A DNA stretch of 64,000 bases from Prorocentrum cordatum (lineage: Eukaryota; Sar; Dinophyceae; Prorocentrales; Prorocentraceae): the NCBI GenBank assembly GCA_963575745.1, contig CAUYUJ010015948.1, positions 1,691,630-1,755,629 on the forward strand, in the 5' to 3' direction. The translations under genes and the position numbers were made by a program. Of the stretch, positions 40,988-49,053 are shown piece after piece. Numbering within the stretch: the first letter of the stretch is position 1; the number at the start of each line of letters is the position of its first letter. The notes beneath the pieces are model-generated. The model made no database searches and was not told where the DNA came from. It saw only the letters and a list, made by a program, of their open reading frames with translations.

Positions 40988-42874
40988 CTAAGCCCTGGGC
41001 TTGGCTTGCAGGGTGCAGTTCGAGTACATGTTCTTGGTGTCCTGCATCGTCTTGCGCTTGGCCTTGTCGCTCATCTCCTTGGTCTTGCCCTTCTTGTTCT
41101 TGCCCTGCTTGCCCTTGCCCTTGCCAGGCTTGGCCTTCCCCGTCTTGTCGGGCGAATCCTTGGCGACTGCAGCGGCCTTGGACGGTGGCGTGATCGCAGC
41201 ATCCGCCGCACCTGGCGTTGCGCCCGATGATGCCGCGCCCGACGATGCAGCTCCCGATGATGCAGCTCCCGATGATGCAGCGCCCGATGATGCAGCGCCC
41301 GTCGCCACGCCAGCCTCGATCTTAGCCTTCTTCGGGTCGCCGCGCTCGAGCTCCTCCGTCTCCCACTTCTTGGTGAAGTCGAGCCTGCTCTGCTTGACCC
41401 TGTGCCTGAACTCGAGTCGGCCGCTGTCCGAGTTGAGCTCGACGAAGGGGGGGCCCTTCTTGATGCAAGACAGCGCAATGTTGATCGCGCCCTGCACCAC
41501 CGCAGGGCGATCATGCCCTCCTTCTGCAACTATGAGCGCGTCCAAGTTGAGGAGGGTGCCGATCGTGCTGTCGACCTCCGACCTCGACTGGACGAACTTG
41601 CGGGTCTTCTCGCACTCGGCGTACCTCTCAGCGGCCCAATCTTGCCTGAACTTCACCTTGTCCGCGGGGCCAGCGTCCTTGTACGCCTGGCGCTTCTCCT
41701 CGGACCAGTGCGACATGATGAAGAGGCCGAAACGGCTTCCCATGGCCGACCTCTTGTTGAAGACGAAGCCCGAGTTGGCGCACTGCTCCAGCACCGCGTC
41801 GTACGGCGCCTTGTCGCTGCCAGTGTTCCAGGTCTCGACATTCTCGCCCCACGTCTCCTTGGCCGCCAGGAACGCCTCCATGAGTGCCTGCAGCAAGGGT
41901 AGGAGACCCAGGAGCGAGGAGGAGGAGAAGGATGAGCAGGATGGTATGCCTTCTCGGAGTCCACCGCCCCCGCCAGCTGGCCAGCCGCGGGCGCCCTGTC
42001 CAACTCCTTCTGGAAGAGCTCGAGCATCCCGTCGGTCTCATCCGACTGCAGCACGTACTCCTGCTCCTTGCCGTCGTCGACGTTCATGGAGTCCCCGCAG
42101 TCTCCTGAAGCGCCAGCTCCTGCGTCGGCGTCGCCAGGCAGATCGGCAGCGCGTTGGGCGACAGCCTTGACTGCTCCAGAGCCGCTCGAAGTCTGCTTCT
42201 TCTCGAACGCCACCACCTCGGCCACGGCCTCGGCCTCCTCGGCGTCCCTCACGGCCTTCACGGCCTTGGCAGCGAGAGCTTCCTCGTCGGAATCCAGCTC
42301 CGCTGGCGCCCCCTCGCACGGCGGCTGCGCGCTCCCGCCGTGGTCCTCGAAGTGCGCGGCGGGCGGCTCCACGGGCACGAGCGCGCCGCCCTGCTGGACC
42401 GGGGCAGCGGAAAAAACAAACAACCGAGGGACAGGATCTTGGGACTTGGGTGGGTGACGATGGCTACATTGGACTCGAACCTCGACGCTCACATTATCCA
42501 GCTCCGAAGCCCAGCCCTAACCAGGAAACAATGCAACTGTTCGATCAAGGTTGGCACATCCGAAATCACGCCCCACATATCGGACGCATTCTCCCATGAG
42601 TATATCCTCTAGGTGGGGGTGGATCACCCCCCACGTCTTTTGTTGGGGCCTTGTCGGGCGCGACCTTGCCCTGCGAGCTCGGCGCCTGGGTTGCCGCCTC
42701 GAGGTCTGTCGGGCTCGCGTTCTGGCTGCTGGCGCTGTCGACGTCGATGGGCTGGCACTGCGCCTGGTTCGACTCCAGCAGATGGCCTGCCACGACAGCA
42801 CGCGCACCTCCTGCAGGCGGCGCCATCAGACCTGGGAACCTGGCTTCGAGTTTACGGATCTCGTCCCTAAGCAT
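40988..42874 (-). CDS. Gene X: three-exon, TE-associated 522-aa protein
   Basis: Exon 1 42874-42635 (MLRDEIRKLEARFPGLM...), intron GT-AG of 241 bp, exon 2 42393-41965 (QGGALVPVEPPAAHFEDH...), intron GT-AG of 77 bp, exon 3 41887-40988. All junctions keep frame: 80 + 143 + 299 codons. The N-terminal half is Ala/Glu-rich and probably disordered. Residues ~224-420 form the conserved-looking core (MEAFLAAKETWGENVETW, RFGLFIMSHWSEEKRQAY, FRQDWAAERYAECEKTRKF, GPPFVELNSDSGRLEFR). A Gly/Ala/Ser repeat (GAASS five times) and a Lys-rich tail (GKGKGKQGKNKKGKTKE) follow. The core resembles a multicopy dinoflagellate protein family of unknown function (from memory). The basic tail suggests nucleic-acid binding or nuclear location. 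Confidence 0.72.
41888..41964 (-). other. 77-bp GT-AG intron 2 of gene X
   Basis: Minus strand GTGGACTCCGAG...CCCTTGCTGCAG with a pyrimidine-rich middle. Exon ends GGGGCG and GCACTCATGG join in frame. Same length as intron 1 of gene Y. Confidence 0.75.
42394..42634 (-). other. 241-bp GT-AG intron 1 of gene X
   Basis: Minus strand GTGGGGGGTGATCC...CCCCGGTCCAG. Exons join as PTKD|QGGA in frame. A tRNA-like B-box word (42471-42481) lies inside. Confidence 0.65.
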
Positions 42875-43194
42875 ATGTCGAGATGGACTTGGGCCTGCGA
42901 CACTGCGGACCTCGTTTCGATGTAGGATGCGCCGTAGTGCCTATCAAGATTGAGGAGGAAGTAGGGGGAGGACCGTATGAACTGCGAATCAGGTGGAGGT
43001 GGCTCGAGGAGGAGGAGGAGGAGGAGGAGGAGGAGGATGAGGAGGAGGAGGAGGAGGAGGAGGAGGAGGAGGAGGGGAGTTGGAGGAGGAGGAGGAGGAG
43101 GAGGAGGAGGAGGATGAGGACGTGGAAGAAGAGGATCAAGACTAGGATACGAGACGGAGGGTCGGTGGTTTTCGCCGACGACCCTGCTCGATCT
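42875..43194. repeat. (GGA)n between genes X and Z
   Basis: 43005-43135 is nearly pure (GAG)n/(GGA)n. 42875-43000 and 43136-43194 are ordinary spacer DNA with no promoter word recognised. Confidence 0.8.
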
Positions 43195-43895
43195 TTAATC
43201 CAGCCAGTGGCTGCCAACACTAGGTGGCGCAGGGAGGCACGGAGAGGCAGGGGGCGCGTGCGACGCTGCAGGTGCCTTGGGAGGCGGCGTGGCTGGAGCC
43301 GCTGCGGGCCCCTTCTTAGGTGTTGGCCCTCCCTGATGGGGGCCTGTCGAGCCTGCAGGAGCGGCGGCAGGGCGCTTCCTACAGGCATGCTCGAGCAAGT
43401 CGGCCTTCGCCTTCGCGATGCCATCGTCGTCGATGTCCCCCTTGCCGTACCTCTCGGCCAGCTCGCTCACGAAGCTGAAGGCCGCCTTCTCGTCGTTCTT
43501 GAAGTGGGACAGCTCGATGTGCAATTTGGCCGAACCACCGATTCGCAAGCGTGCAAGGCGCACCGATTCGCCCTGCCGCTTGTCCCACCTGAGGTCGGCA
43601 ATGACCTCGACGTCATCCTTGAACACCCTCTTGACGTTGCAGCTCTTGGCAGCGGCGGGCTTCTTCATCACGACCGTCTGGCTCGCGCCCGCTGTGCTCT
43701 GCCACGCCGCAACTGACAGCTGGGGTACTGGCCGTTCTGCGCCGTCAGGCCACACTGCGAGCATCTGATCCTCGGGCTTCGGCTTGTGCGGCAGCTTCAG
43801 CTTGGCATACTCTGGCTCTGAGTTCAAGGCCGAACCAGCAGGCCTCCTCCACGCTCGCTCGGAGCACGAATCGTAGCCGCACTCCCAGAACACTC
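43195..43895 (-). CDS. Gene Z: Lys/Ala/Pro-rich protein, 3' exon
   Basis: Open to the stop at 43195 (ends PPSVGSHWLD). The exon probably starts after a T-rich acceptor near 43895 (GVFWECGYDSCSERAWRRPA); internal Met at 43765 (MLAVWPDGAERPV) is an alternative start. Core words: VVMKKPAAAKSCNVKRVF, VIADLRWDKRQGESVRLARL, KLHIELSHFKNDEKAAFSFV, ERYGKGDIDDDGIAKAKADL, LEHACRKRPAAAP; the tail is Pro/Ala-rich. The MKKPAAAK motif also occurs at the end of gene Y, so the two are related in composition or origin. No known domain. A 5' exon was not found between 43900 and 44150. Confidence 0.55.
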
Positions 43896-44154
43896 CTCGA
43901 CTCGAGAACAAAAAACAGGAGGAGGAGGAGGACCACAGATGAGGAAGGGGCGGGGGAAAACGATGGCGGATAATGAGGGATGGGAGGGAAGGGTGACGGA
44001 AAAGGGTAGGGGCTGACAGATAGAGAGAGTGAGCAGGGCAGGGTTGGGTCATTGACGGATCATTGGGGGGTCATTGGTGGATAGTTTGAGGATCATTGGA
44101 AGATCATTGGAGGATCATTGGGGTGTCATTGTGGCGTCATTGACCGTTGCCATT
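43896..44154. repeat. Spacer with GGATCATTGG minisatellite
   Basis: 43915-43935 (GGA)n; 44042-44140 carries eight or so GGATCATTGG / GGTGTCATTG units of about 11-13 bp, related to 39838-40030. Confidence 0.8.
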
Positions 44155-44213
44155 CTGAAACATGATCCCGCGACGTGCTCTTATAAAGAGCCAGTCGCGG
44201 GATCATGTTTCAG
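44155..44213. terminator. 20-bp perfect stem at the end of gene Y
   Basis: CTGAAACATGATCCCGCGAC (44155-44174) and its exact complement (44194-44213) with a 19-base loop that itself contains GCTCTTATAAAGAGC. The gene Y stop codon TGA (44210-44212) lies in the arm. A strong RNA hairpin would form just after the stop. Whether it ends or processes transcripts, or is a foldback insertion, is not known. Confidence 0.55.
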
Positions 44214-45583
44214 ATTCCAGGTTCAGATTTCAGATTCCAAGGTCCTGCTGGTTTCTTCGCGGCCGCTGGCTTTTTCATGGTGTTGCCATCCTGCAGCTCA
44301 TCCTCGTCGATCTCGGGGTCCTCGTCGGCCTCCTCCTCTTCGGCCGCCTCTTGGCCCTCCCCCTCCTCCTCCTCCTCCTCCTCCTCCTCGTCCTCACCCT
44401 CGGCCTCCTCGGCCTTCTCGGCGTTGCGATTCTTGAACCAGCGTGGTGCCTTGTCGCCTTTCCTTGCGGCGCTGCGTCGGGCGGTCATCGCATTTCCGTC
44501 TCGGAGGGCGGTGGCCCCCTGACCCCTTTCCCCTCGAATCGCGCATCCCTCGAGGATCACCGAGTCGCACATCGGATCGCATCGGCGACCATGACGCATC
44601 CCTCCGCTACCTCGCTCCTCGAGCGAGGCGCTCGGGATGGGCGATGCGCGATTCGAGGAGAGATCGGGGGGGCACCGCCCTCCGAGACAGAACTGCAAAG
44701 ACCGCCCAACGCGTCGCTGTCCCTTTGAGTTCTCGTGCGTGGCCAAACAGCGCTCGAATACGATTGCCCATGGTCTTGAGCCAGTCCTTCAGCTCGAGAT
44801 CGCTGAGCTCGAACTGCTTCGTCTGGGCCACGATGCTGAGCGCCTGCAGGACGAGAAAGTCGGAGGACGGCAGCGCGAGCTCTCGCGAGAGCTCGCGCTG
44901 CCATCCTCCGATCTTCTCGGCCTCATCCTATCCATGGGGTCGATGCGTGGGTTCTGGCCGCGTCGCCTCTGTCACCGTGCTGGGTTTGATGCTGAAGTTC
45001 GTCGTCAGGGCCTCCACATCGTTGAGCAACGCCTGTGGCGAATCCTCCTCCTCCTTCCCCCTCCTCTCCTCCTTCTCTTCCTCCTCCTCCTCCTCCTCCT
45101 CCTCCTCCTGGTTCCTGGTTCCTGGTAGCTTCGAGGTCCCTGGTTCCTGGCCGGCGGTGCGAAGCTCCGTTCCTGGCTCGGGGGGCCGTGGCGACGTCAG
45201 CGCCGCAAGTTTTTGCAGGGGTAAATTCTCTTGGCGCGCGCCCCCCATGCATGGGGGATGCGCGCCAAGAGAACTTACCCCTCATGGAGGGGGTGGGGCG
45301 GCAGGGGAGGAGAAGGAGGAGAAGGCCTTCTTCTCGAGCAGCCTCTCCTTTCCGTAGGGCTCCGTCTGGCTCTCGGCGTAGATCAGAAAGTTCAACTGGG
45401 CAGGGGAGGGAGACAAAGGCTGGAGGAGGGGAGGTTGGACACCCCCTCTCCTGGAAGAAGAGGGGGATCGACGAGGCAGTGCAGGAGGGTGATTGTAACT
45501 CCGCTGGCCGTCTCCACATGGCGCTCGAGCGCTCGGGCCAGCTCTGGGGCGTTGGCGAATCTGGGCCCCTTCTTCGGCGGCAT
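44210..45583 (-). CDS. Gene Y: multi-exon acidic protein with KKPAAAK end
   Basis: ATG at 45583 (MPPKKGPRFANAPELARALE). Intron 1 45396-45472 (77 bp, GT-AG) joins TLLHCL to LNFLIYAESQTEPYGKERLL in frame. Later segments: PQALLNDVEALTTNFSIKPS (~45050-44950), ELALPSSDFLVLQALSIVAQ and TKQFELSDLELKDWLKTMGN (~44900-44770), then ARELKG, a 260-bp foldback, and DKAPRWFKNRNAEKAEEAEG, an acidic run, NTMKKPAAAKKPAGPW and a stop at 44210. Removing the foldback and one CCTTT copy gives an in-frame ARELKGDKAPRW. One TAG near 44930 and the region with the 66-bp palindrome are not resolved, so other introns must exist. Product unrecognised; the WFKNRN word recalls homeodomain helix 3 but the rest of that fold is not evident. 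Confidence 0.5.
44462..44721. mobile_element. 260-bp foldback element inside gene Y, CCTTT duplication
   Basis: Arms 44462-~44545 and ~44640-44721 are inverted: GCTGCGTCGGGCGGTC against GACCGCCCAACGCGTCGC; GTCTCGGAGGGCGGTGG against GCACCGCCCTCCGAGAC; CCTCGAATCGCGCATC against GATGCGCGATTCGAGG. CCTTT stands on both sides (44457-44461, 44722-44726). Deleting the element and one CCTTT restores the gene Y frame. Consistent with a MITE-like insert that is spliced out (introner) or a recent disrupting insertion. Confidence 0.8.
44847..44923. repeat. Long palindrome in gene Y
   Basis: The core CGGAGGACGGCAGCGCGAGC...CCTCCG (44861-44910) has 25-base arms with one mismatch and no loop; weaker pairing (CGAGAA/TTCTCG) extends it to about 44847-44923. 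It lies in a minus frame that stays open (GGWQRELSRELALPSSDF). Confidence 0.85.
45217..45282. repeat. 66-bp palindrome with GTAAGT at its edge
   Basis: 33-base arms, 30 matching, centred on CATG|CATG at 45249/45250. On the minus strand it opens AGGGGTAAGTTCTCTTGG, which contains a consensus 5' splice site GTAAGT; the other arm has GAGAATTTACCCCT. It lies between coding segments of gene Y. Confidence 0.85.
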
Positions 45584-45718
45584 TCTCTGGGCCGCTCGAG
45601 CAGACCAGGCAGCGGAAGCGGGAAGCACGCAGCAGCGAGGAAGAGGATTACCCGATCCCGTTAGCATACTAGTGGCTAGCTTATATATATATATACACAT
45701 ATACACATATACCTATAC

Positions 45719-45752
<34 letters not shown>

Positions 45753-45900
45753 CGATCGTGTGTTAGATTCCTGCGGGCCATACAATATATTCATCACCAT
45801 CCGATGCACATCATTAACATTTTTTCACACACATATGAATGAACAGAGTTTTTTTCGTTGAAAAGGGTTTTTTTTTTGTTGAAAAGGGAAAAACTAAAGT
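45584..45900. promoter_or_regulatory. 5' flank of gene Y, (TA)n microsatellite, right subterminal DNA
   Basis: 45682-45752 is TATATA/TACACATA microsatellite; 45838-45890 has GAGTTTTTTTCGTTGAAAAGGG and poly-T. As the upstream DNA of the first minus-strand gene it may contain the start of transcription, but no specific motif is identified. Confidence 0.3.
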
Positions 45901-45932
45901 TGCTTAAAAAAAAGCGATAACGAGCCTCAGGG
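45901..45932. repeat. Right terminal inverted repeat
   Basis: Minus strand from 45932 reads CCCTGAGGCTCGTTATCGCT then T-rich, matching the left end at 33919. Confidence 0.9.
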
Positions 45933-45934
45933 TA

Positions 45935-47507
45935 TGCTGCGAGGAGGCTCGACATACCCTCCATCCACCGCTCGGGAAGGCGTCGTGAACCTGATCTCGG
46001 GAGGAGGCCGGTCTCCGACCGCAGGCGCGCCCTCCGCGGAGCCACTACCTGTCACCGTGACACTGCCACTAGGAATGGGCGCGCTGTCTGGGGCATATTC
46101 GGCCCCCACCAAGACTCTGTGCCTGGGGCGCTGATAGGAATGAGGAGCTGTAGGATCGCCTGTCTGCCTGTCTCTGACAGAAGGAAGAACCGACCCGCTG
46201 CGGCTGACCACCGCGTGCTCTGTCTGTAACTCCCCCTGGCGACTGATGCAGCTAACGGCCGCTGGTTGGCGACTGTCTTCAGGCGAAACGCCACCTCCAG
46301 ATTTGCAGCAATCGTCAACCTCAGATTTACGATTGTCTTCAAGCGGGTCGGTTCTGCGTCCAGGGAGCGCGCTCGCGACGGCGTCCGCCGCGCGCCCAGC
46401 TGCCTGCGCCAGGGCCGCGACGGGCGTCCAGAGGGAGGCCTGCGCAGCCTTTGCGGCGGCAGCGGCGCAGGCACACGCGGCGGCGGCGGCGGCTGCGTCG
46501 GGCGCAGCACTGGCGCCGACTGCGCGGACGCATGGGGCGTCAGCAGCGTCGGCGGCGAAGGCGGCGCGTGGCGCGGGCCGCCGGACACGGACGGCGCCAA
46601 CTCGCCCGAGGGCGTCGGCTGCGTCCGCGGCCCTGGCCGGCGCGCGCGCGTGGGCCGCCGCAGCCACGTCGGCCCCCCAGAAGGCGCTGGCGGCGGAGGC
46701 CGCGGCGGGGCAGCCATCGCCAGCGGCGCCGGCGGCGTTGGCGGCGCAAACGGCGGCGGACGCGCCCAAAGGAGAGGACGCCTCCGACGCGTTGGCAGCG
46801 CCGACCGCGTTGGCCGCGCTGGCGAGCCCAGGGGGGCGGCCGCCGGCCGCGGCAGCAGCGCCCAGGCGGCGCCGATTCGCAGCGCGCCCTTGTCGGCGCC
46901 GCCGCGCCGCCGCAGTCTCCATCGCCCGGGGCTGAGCGCCAAACGCGCATGGGGGGAGCGCGCCGTCTTGACTGCCAGGATTACCAGGGTCGCGACTGAA
47001 GGTCGCCCTTTTACTCTGCACTGCCAGGCATCTGCTTGGGACCCCGCTACTTCCTCGGCTGAAGGCCGAATTTTTACTCGTGCTGTCGCCAGGAAACATG
47101 GGATTAATCGGCGAATCCGAAGTGGGATAGATCGGCATGCTGGGGACTGGATCTGCCTGAGATGCTGGCTGCGCTGCGCGGTAACGACCCAGGGGGCAGC
47201 TGAAGGCTGCACTTCCAATGAAAGAATCCTCCAGATAGTCGTCAGTCGCCCTGGTCACCACGGCTGGAGCCGCCTCGAAATTCTGAATTCCTGGCCCCCT
47301 GAGGCTGGTGCTGCTGCAGCTGCTTCGGCTGCTGTTGCTGCCGCTGCTGCCCTGCTGGTGCGTCTGCCCGCTGGGGGCCTGTTGGCGCTGCAGCGGCGCG
47401 GCCGCGGCGGCGCCAGCCGCGGCGGGCCCAAGCGCGGCAGCGCGGGCCACGGCGGCCGCGGCGCCGGCCGCGTGGCCCGCGGCCGCAGCGGCGGCCGCCT
47501 CCGCCAC
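45935..47507 (-). pseudogene. Tandem-repeat protein gene, 5' part (split by transposon)
   Basis: A continuous minus frame. It starts in an Ala-rich stretch near 47507, passes SLRGPGIQNFEAAPAVVTRA, DDYLEDSFIGSAAFSCPLGR, SMPIYPTSDSPINPMFPGDS, a long Ala-rich low-complexity part (46920-46345), then PLEDNRKSEVDDCCKSGGG and the first, diverged copy of the ~119-residue repeat (GELQTEHAVVSRSG...ALGD-like VGDRPPPEIRFTTPS), and reaches GGYVEPPRSI at 45935, where the transposon begins. Joined to 33916 it continues SI|ESQEFTLDRAAFSC without a frame change. The true start is unclear because 47400-48170 is GCC-rich on both strands. AAFSCPLGR near the N-terminus resembles the AAFSCSSPLG of the repeats, so a half-unit may lie there. 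Confidence 0.55.
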
Positions 47508-48170
47508 GGCCGCGGCGGCGGCGGCGGCGGCGGCCGCCGCGGCGCTGGCGGCCGCAGGGGCGGCGGCGGCGGCGGCGCCGGCCGCCGAGCCCGCGGAGCA
47601 GGCCCCAGCGGCGCCCGCGGCGCCGGCGGCGCCAGCGCCGCGCCCGGCGCCAGCGGCGCCTGCGGCGCCAGCGGCGTCGGCGGCGCCCGCGGCGCCACAG
47701 GCGGCGGCGGCGCCCGCGGAGCCGACGGCGCCGGCGGCGCAGGGGCCGCCAGCGGCGCCGGCGGCGCCCGGCGGCCGCAGAGGCGGCCGCGGCGGCCGCC
47801 GCCGCGGCCGTGGCGGCGGCGCGCGGCGGCGGCGCGGCGGCCGCGGGGGGCGGCAGCGCCGGCGGCACTAGCCGCAGCAGAGGGCGGCCCGCGGCGGGCC
47901 GCGCAGCCAGGCTGCCAGCAGGGGGCTGCAGCCTCGGCGGCGGCCGCGGCGGGCCCGCGCGGCCGCGCTGTCAGCAGGGGCCGGCGGCCGCGGCGGCGGC
48001 CCCGGCCCGAGCAGCCGGCCGCCGCGGCGGGGGCGGCGCAGGCGGCAGCCAAGTGAGTGCAGCGGCAGGCCAGGCGGCGGCGCCGCGGCGGCCACGGCAG
48101 CCGCGCCGGCGGTGCCAGCTCGGCGTGCGGCCGCCGCCCGCCGCTGCTGCCGCCGGCAAGCCGCGCGCGC
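47380..48170. repeat. (GCC/GGC)n-rich stretch
   Basis: Extremely GC-rich with CGGCGGCGG and GCGGCCGC words; open in all frames (poly-Ala, poly-Gly, poly-Arg). It may code for the Ala-rich start of the minus-strand repeat protein, but no frame is preferred. Confidence 0.7.
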
Positions 48171-48340
48171 CGACGGCGACATCAAAGCGGGGCTTGCGAC
48201 ACAGAGACCCACGGCCGCGCGAGGGTTCACCGTGGGGATCGTGCGAGAAAAAAGAAAGCCTGCTGCAGGCGCGCACGCCTCGGCGAGGGCCAGCCCCTCG
48301 GCAGCAGACAAGCACGAAGCCGCAGGGCGACGGTTTGGTA
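48171..48340. other. Unassigned
   Basis: GC-rich single-copy-like DNA between the GCC stretch and the SL-like word. No feature seen. Confidence 0.4.
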
Positions 48341-48500
48341 CTTGAGCCAGAGGCTACGGAGGCTGGTGGGGATACGCGAAGCGTCAAGAATTTAAACCAG
48401 GCGCAATTAAACCAGATGAATTCAGACGCGGGCGAGTCTGAACTTGATGAATTGAAACCTGGGCGAGCTTCAGCCACATAAGATTAAAACGGATGGAACT
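48341..48500. repeat. SL-like word, GATACGCGAAGCGTC, GGGCGAA/GGATGAA units
   Basis: CTTGAGCC AGA GGCTACGGA (48341-48360) resembles the reverse complement of the dinoflagellate spliced leader with a 2-base deletion. Then GCTGGTGGGGATACGCGAAG (48362), as at 15614, followed by a short array of AGGCGCAATTAAACC/AGATGAATTC units to about 48500, the family seen at 15.6 and 21.2 kb. Confidence 0.6.
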
Positions 48501-48572
48501 AAGCGGGTGGACACCACACGTGAATATAATCGGCGATCTTCTGACCCGGATCACTCCTCACCTGGGTAAGTC

Positions 48573-48715
48573 AAGCCTTGCAGAATCCTGCAAGATCCTG
48601 CACCCAAGCCCGGGTCAATGCGAAGGATCCTGCAATATCCCACAGGATCCTGCACCCAAGCCAGGGTCAATGCGACCCTGGCCCTGCAGGATCCTGCAAG
48701 ATCAGGGCTCTGGCT
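48573..48715. repeat. CAGGATCCTGCA repeats, 57-bp tandem copy
   Basis: AGGATCCTGCACCCAAGCC-type words at about 48594 and 48650 (offset ~57 bp) with GGGTCAATGCGA after each, flanked by further TGCAAGATCCTGCA palindromic words. Confidence 0.75.
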
Positions 48716-48929
48716 GACCCCCGTTTGCACTGACCCCCGTCCCAAAGCTCCCGATCTAAACGAATGGAACGACATCCGGGCGAAACAAACCAGAATCACC
48801 TCGAGAGCCGAGGGGGGGGGGGCGCCGGCCACGGGCCGCTCGCCGTGCTGCGCTGTGCTGGGTGCTACTGGGCCTCGGCGACGGCAACCTCTTCGACCCG
48901 ACCGATCCGCGAGGGTGCAGGAGGGGTGG
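48716..48929. other. Unassigned
   Basis: No gene or repeat recognised apart from a G-run at 48812-48820. Confidence 0.4.
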
Positions 48930-49053
48930 ACCTAAACGGTGTTTTGGCGATTTCGTGGGCCGTTTTCGTTTCGAGTTCGTTTTGCGGCAAAGGCGGATTG
49001 AAGACAAAACGAGGGACAACGAAAACAAAACGAAAACAAAACACCGTTTAGGT
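48930..49053. repeat. 124-bp foldback element
   Basis: ACCTAAACGGTGTTTTG (48930-48946) pairs exactly with 49037-49053; inside, CGTTTTCGTTTC pairs imperfectly with GAAAACAAAACG. Size and structure are those of a MITE; no clear target duplication. Confidence 0.8.

Larger units (their letters stand above)
33919..45932. mobile_element. 12,014-bp TIR DNA transposon with TA target duplication
   Basis: Both ends begin CCCTGAGGCTC and face each other; TA stands at 33917-33918 and 45933-45934. The flanking host repeat unit normally reads ACTCTCTATGCTGCGAGG; here ACTCTCTA is on the left and TATGCTGCGAGG on the right, so removing the element plus one TA restores the host repeat to the base and in frame. 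This demonstrates insertion with a TA duplication. Inside, on the minus strand, are six gene-like units including a DDE-type transposase and a C5-methyltransferase-like gene. CACTA/CMC elements usually have 2-3-bp duplications, which fits; Tc1/mariner also use TA but have a different transposase. AT-rich subterminal DNA lies at both ends. Confidence 0.92.

Noticed and set aside
42462-42536. tRNA-like sequence on the minus strand (B-box GGTTCGAGTCC, D-loop-like TGGTTAGG)
   Set aside because: The T stem pairs only 2 of 5, no acceptor stem can be formed, and it lies inside a gene X intron. At best a tRNA-derived SINE scrap.
44420-44763. Homeodomain in gene Y (WFKNRN)
   Set aside because: Only the helix-3-like word is present; the preceding helices do not match and the word spans a foldback junction.
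46266-48056. 596-codon plus-strand ORF
   Set aside because: GCC-rich antisense of the minus-strand repeat protein gene; poly-Gly/Ala/Arg content with no motif.
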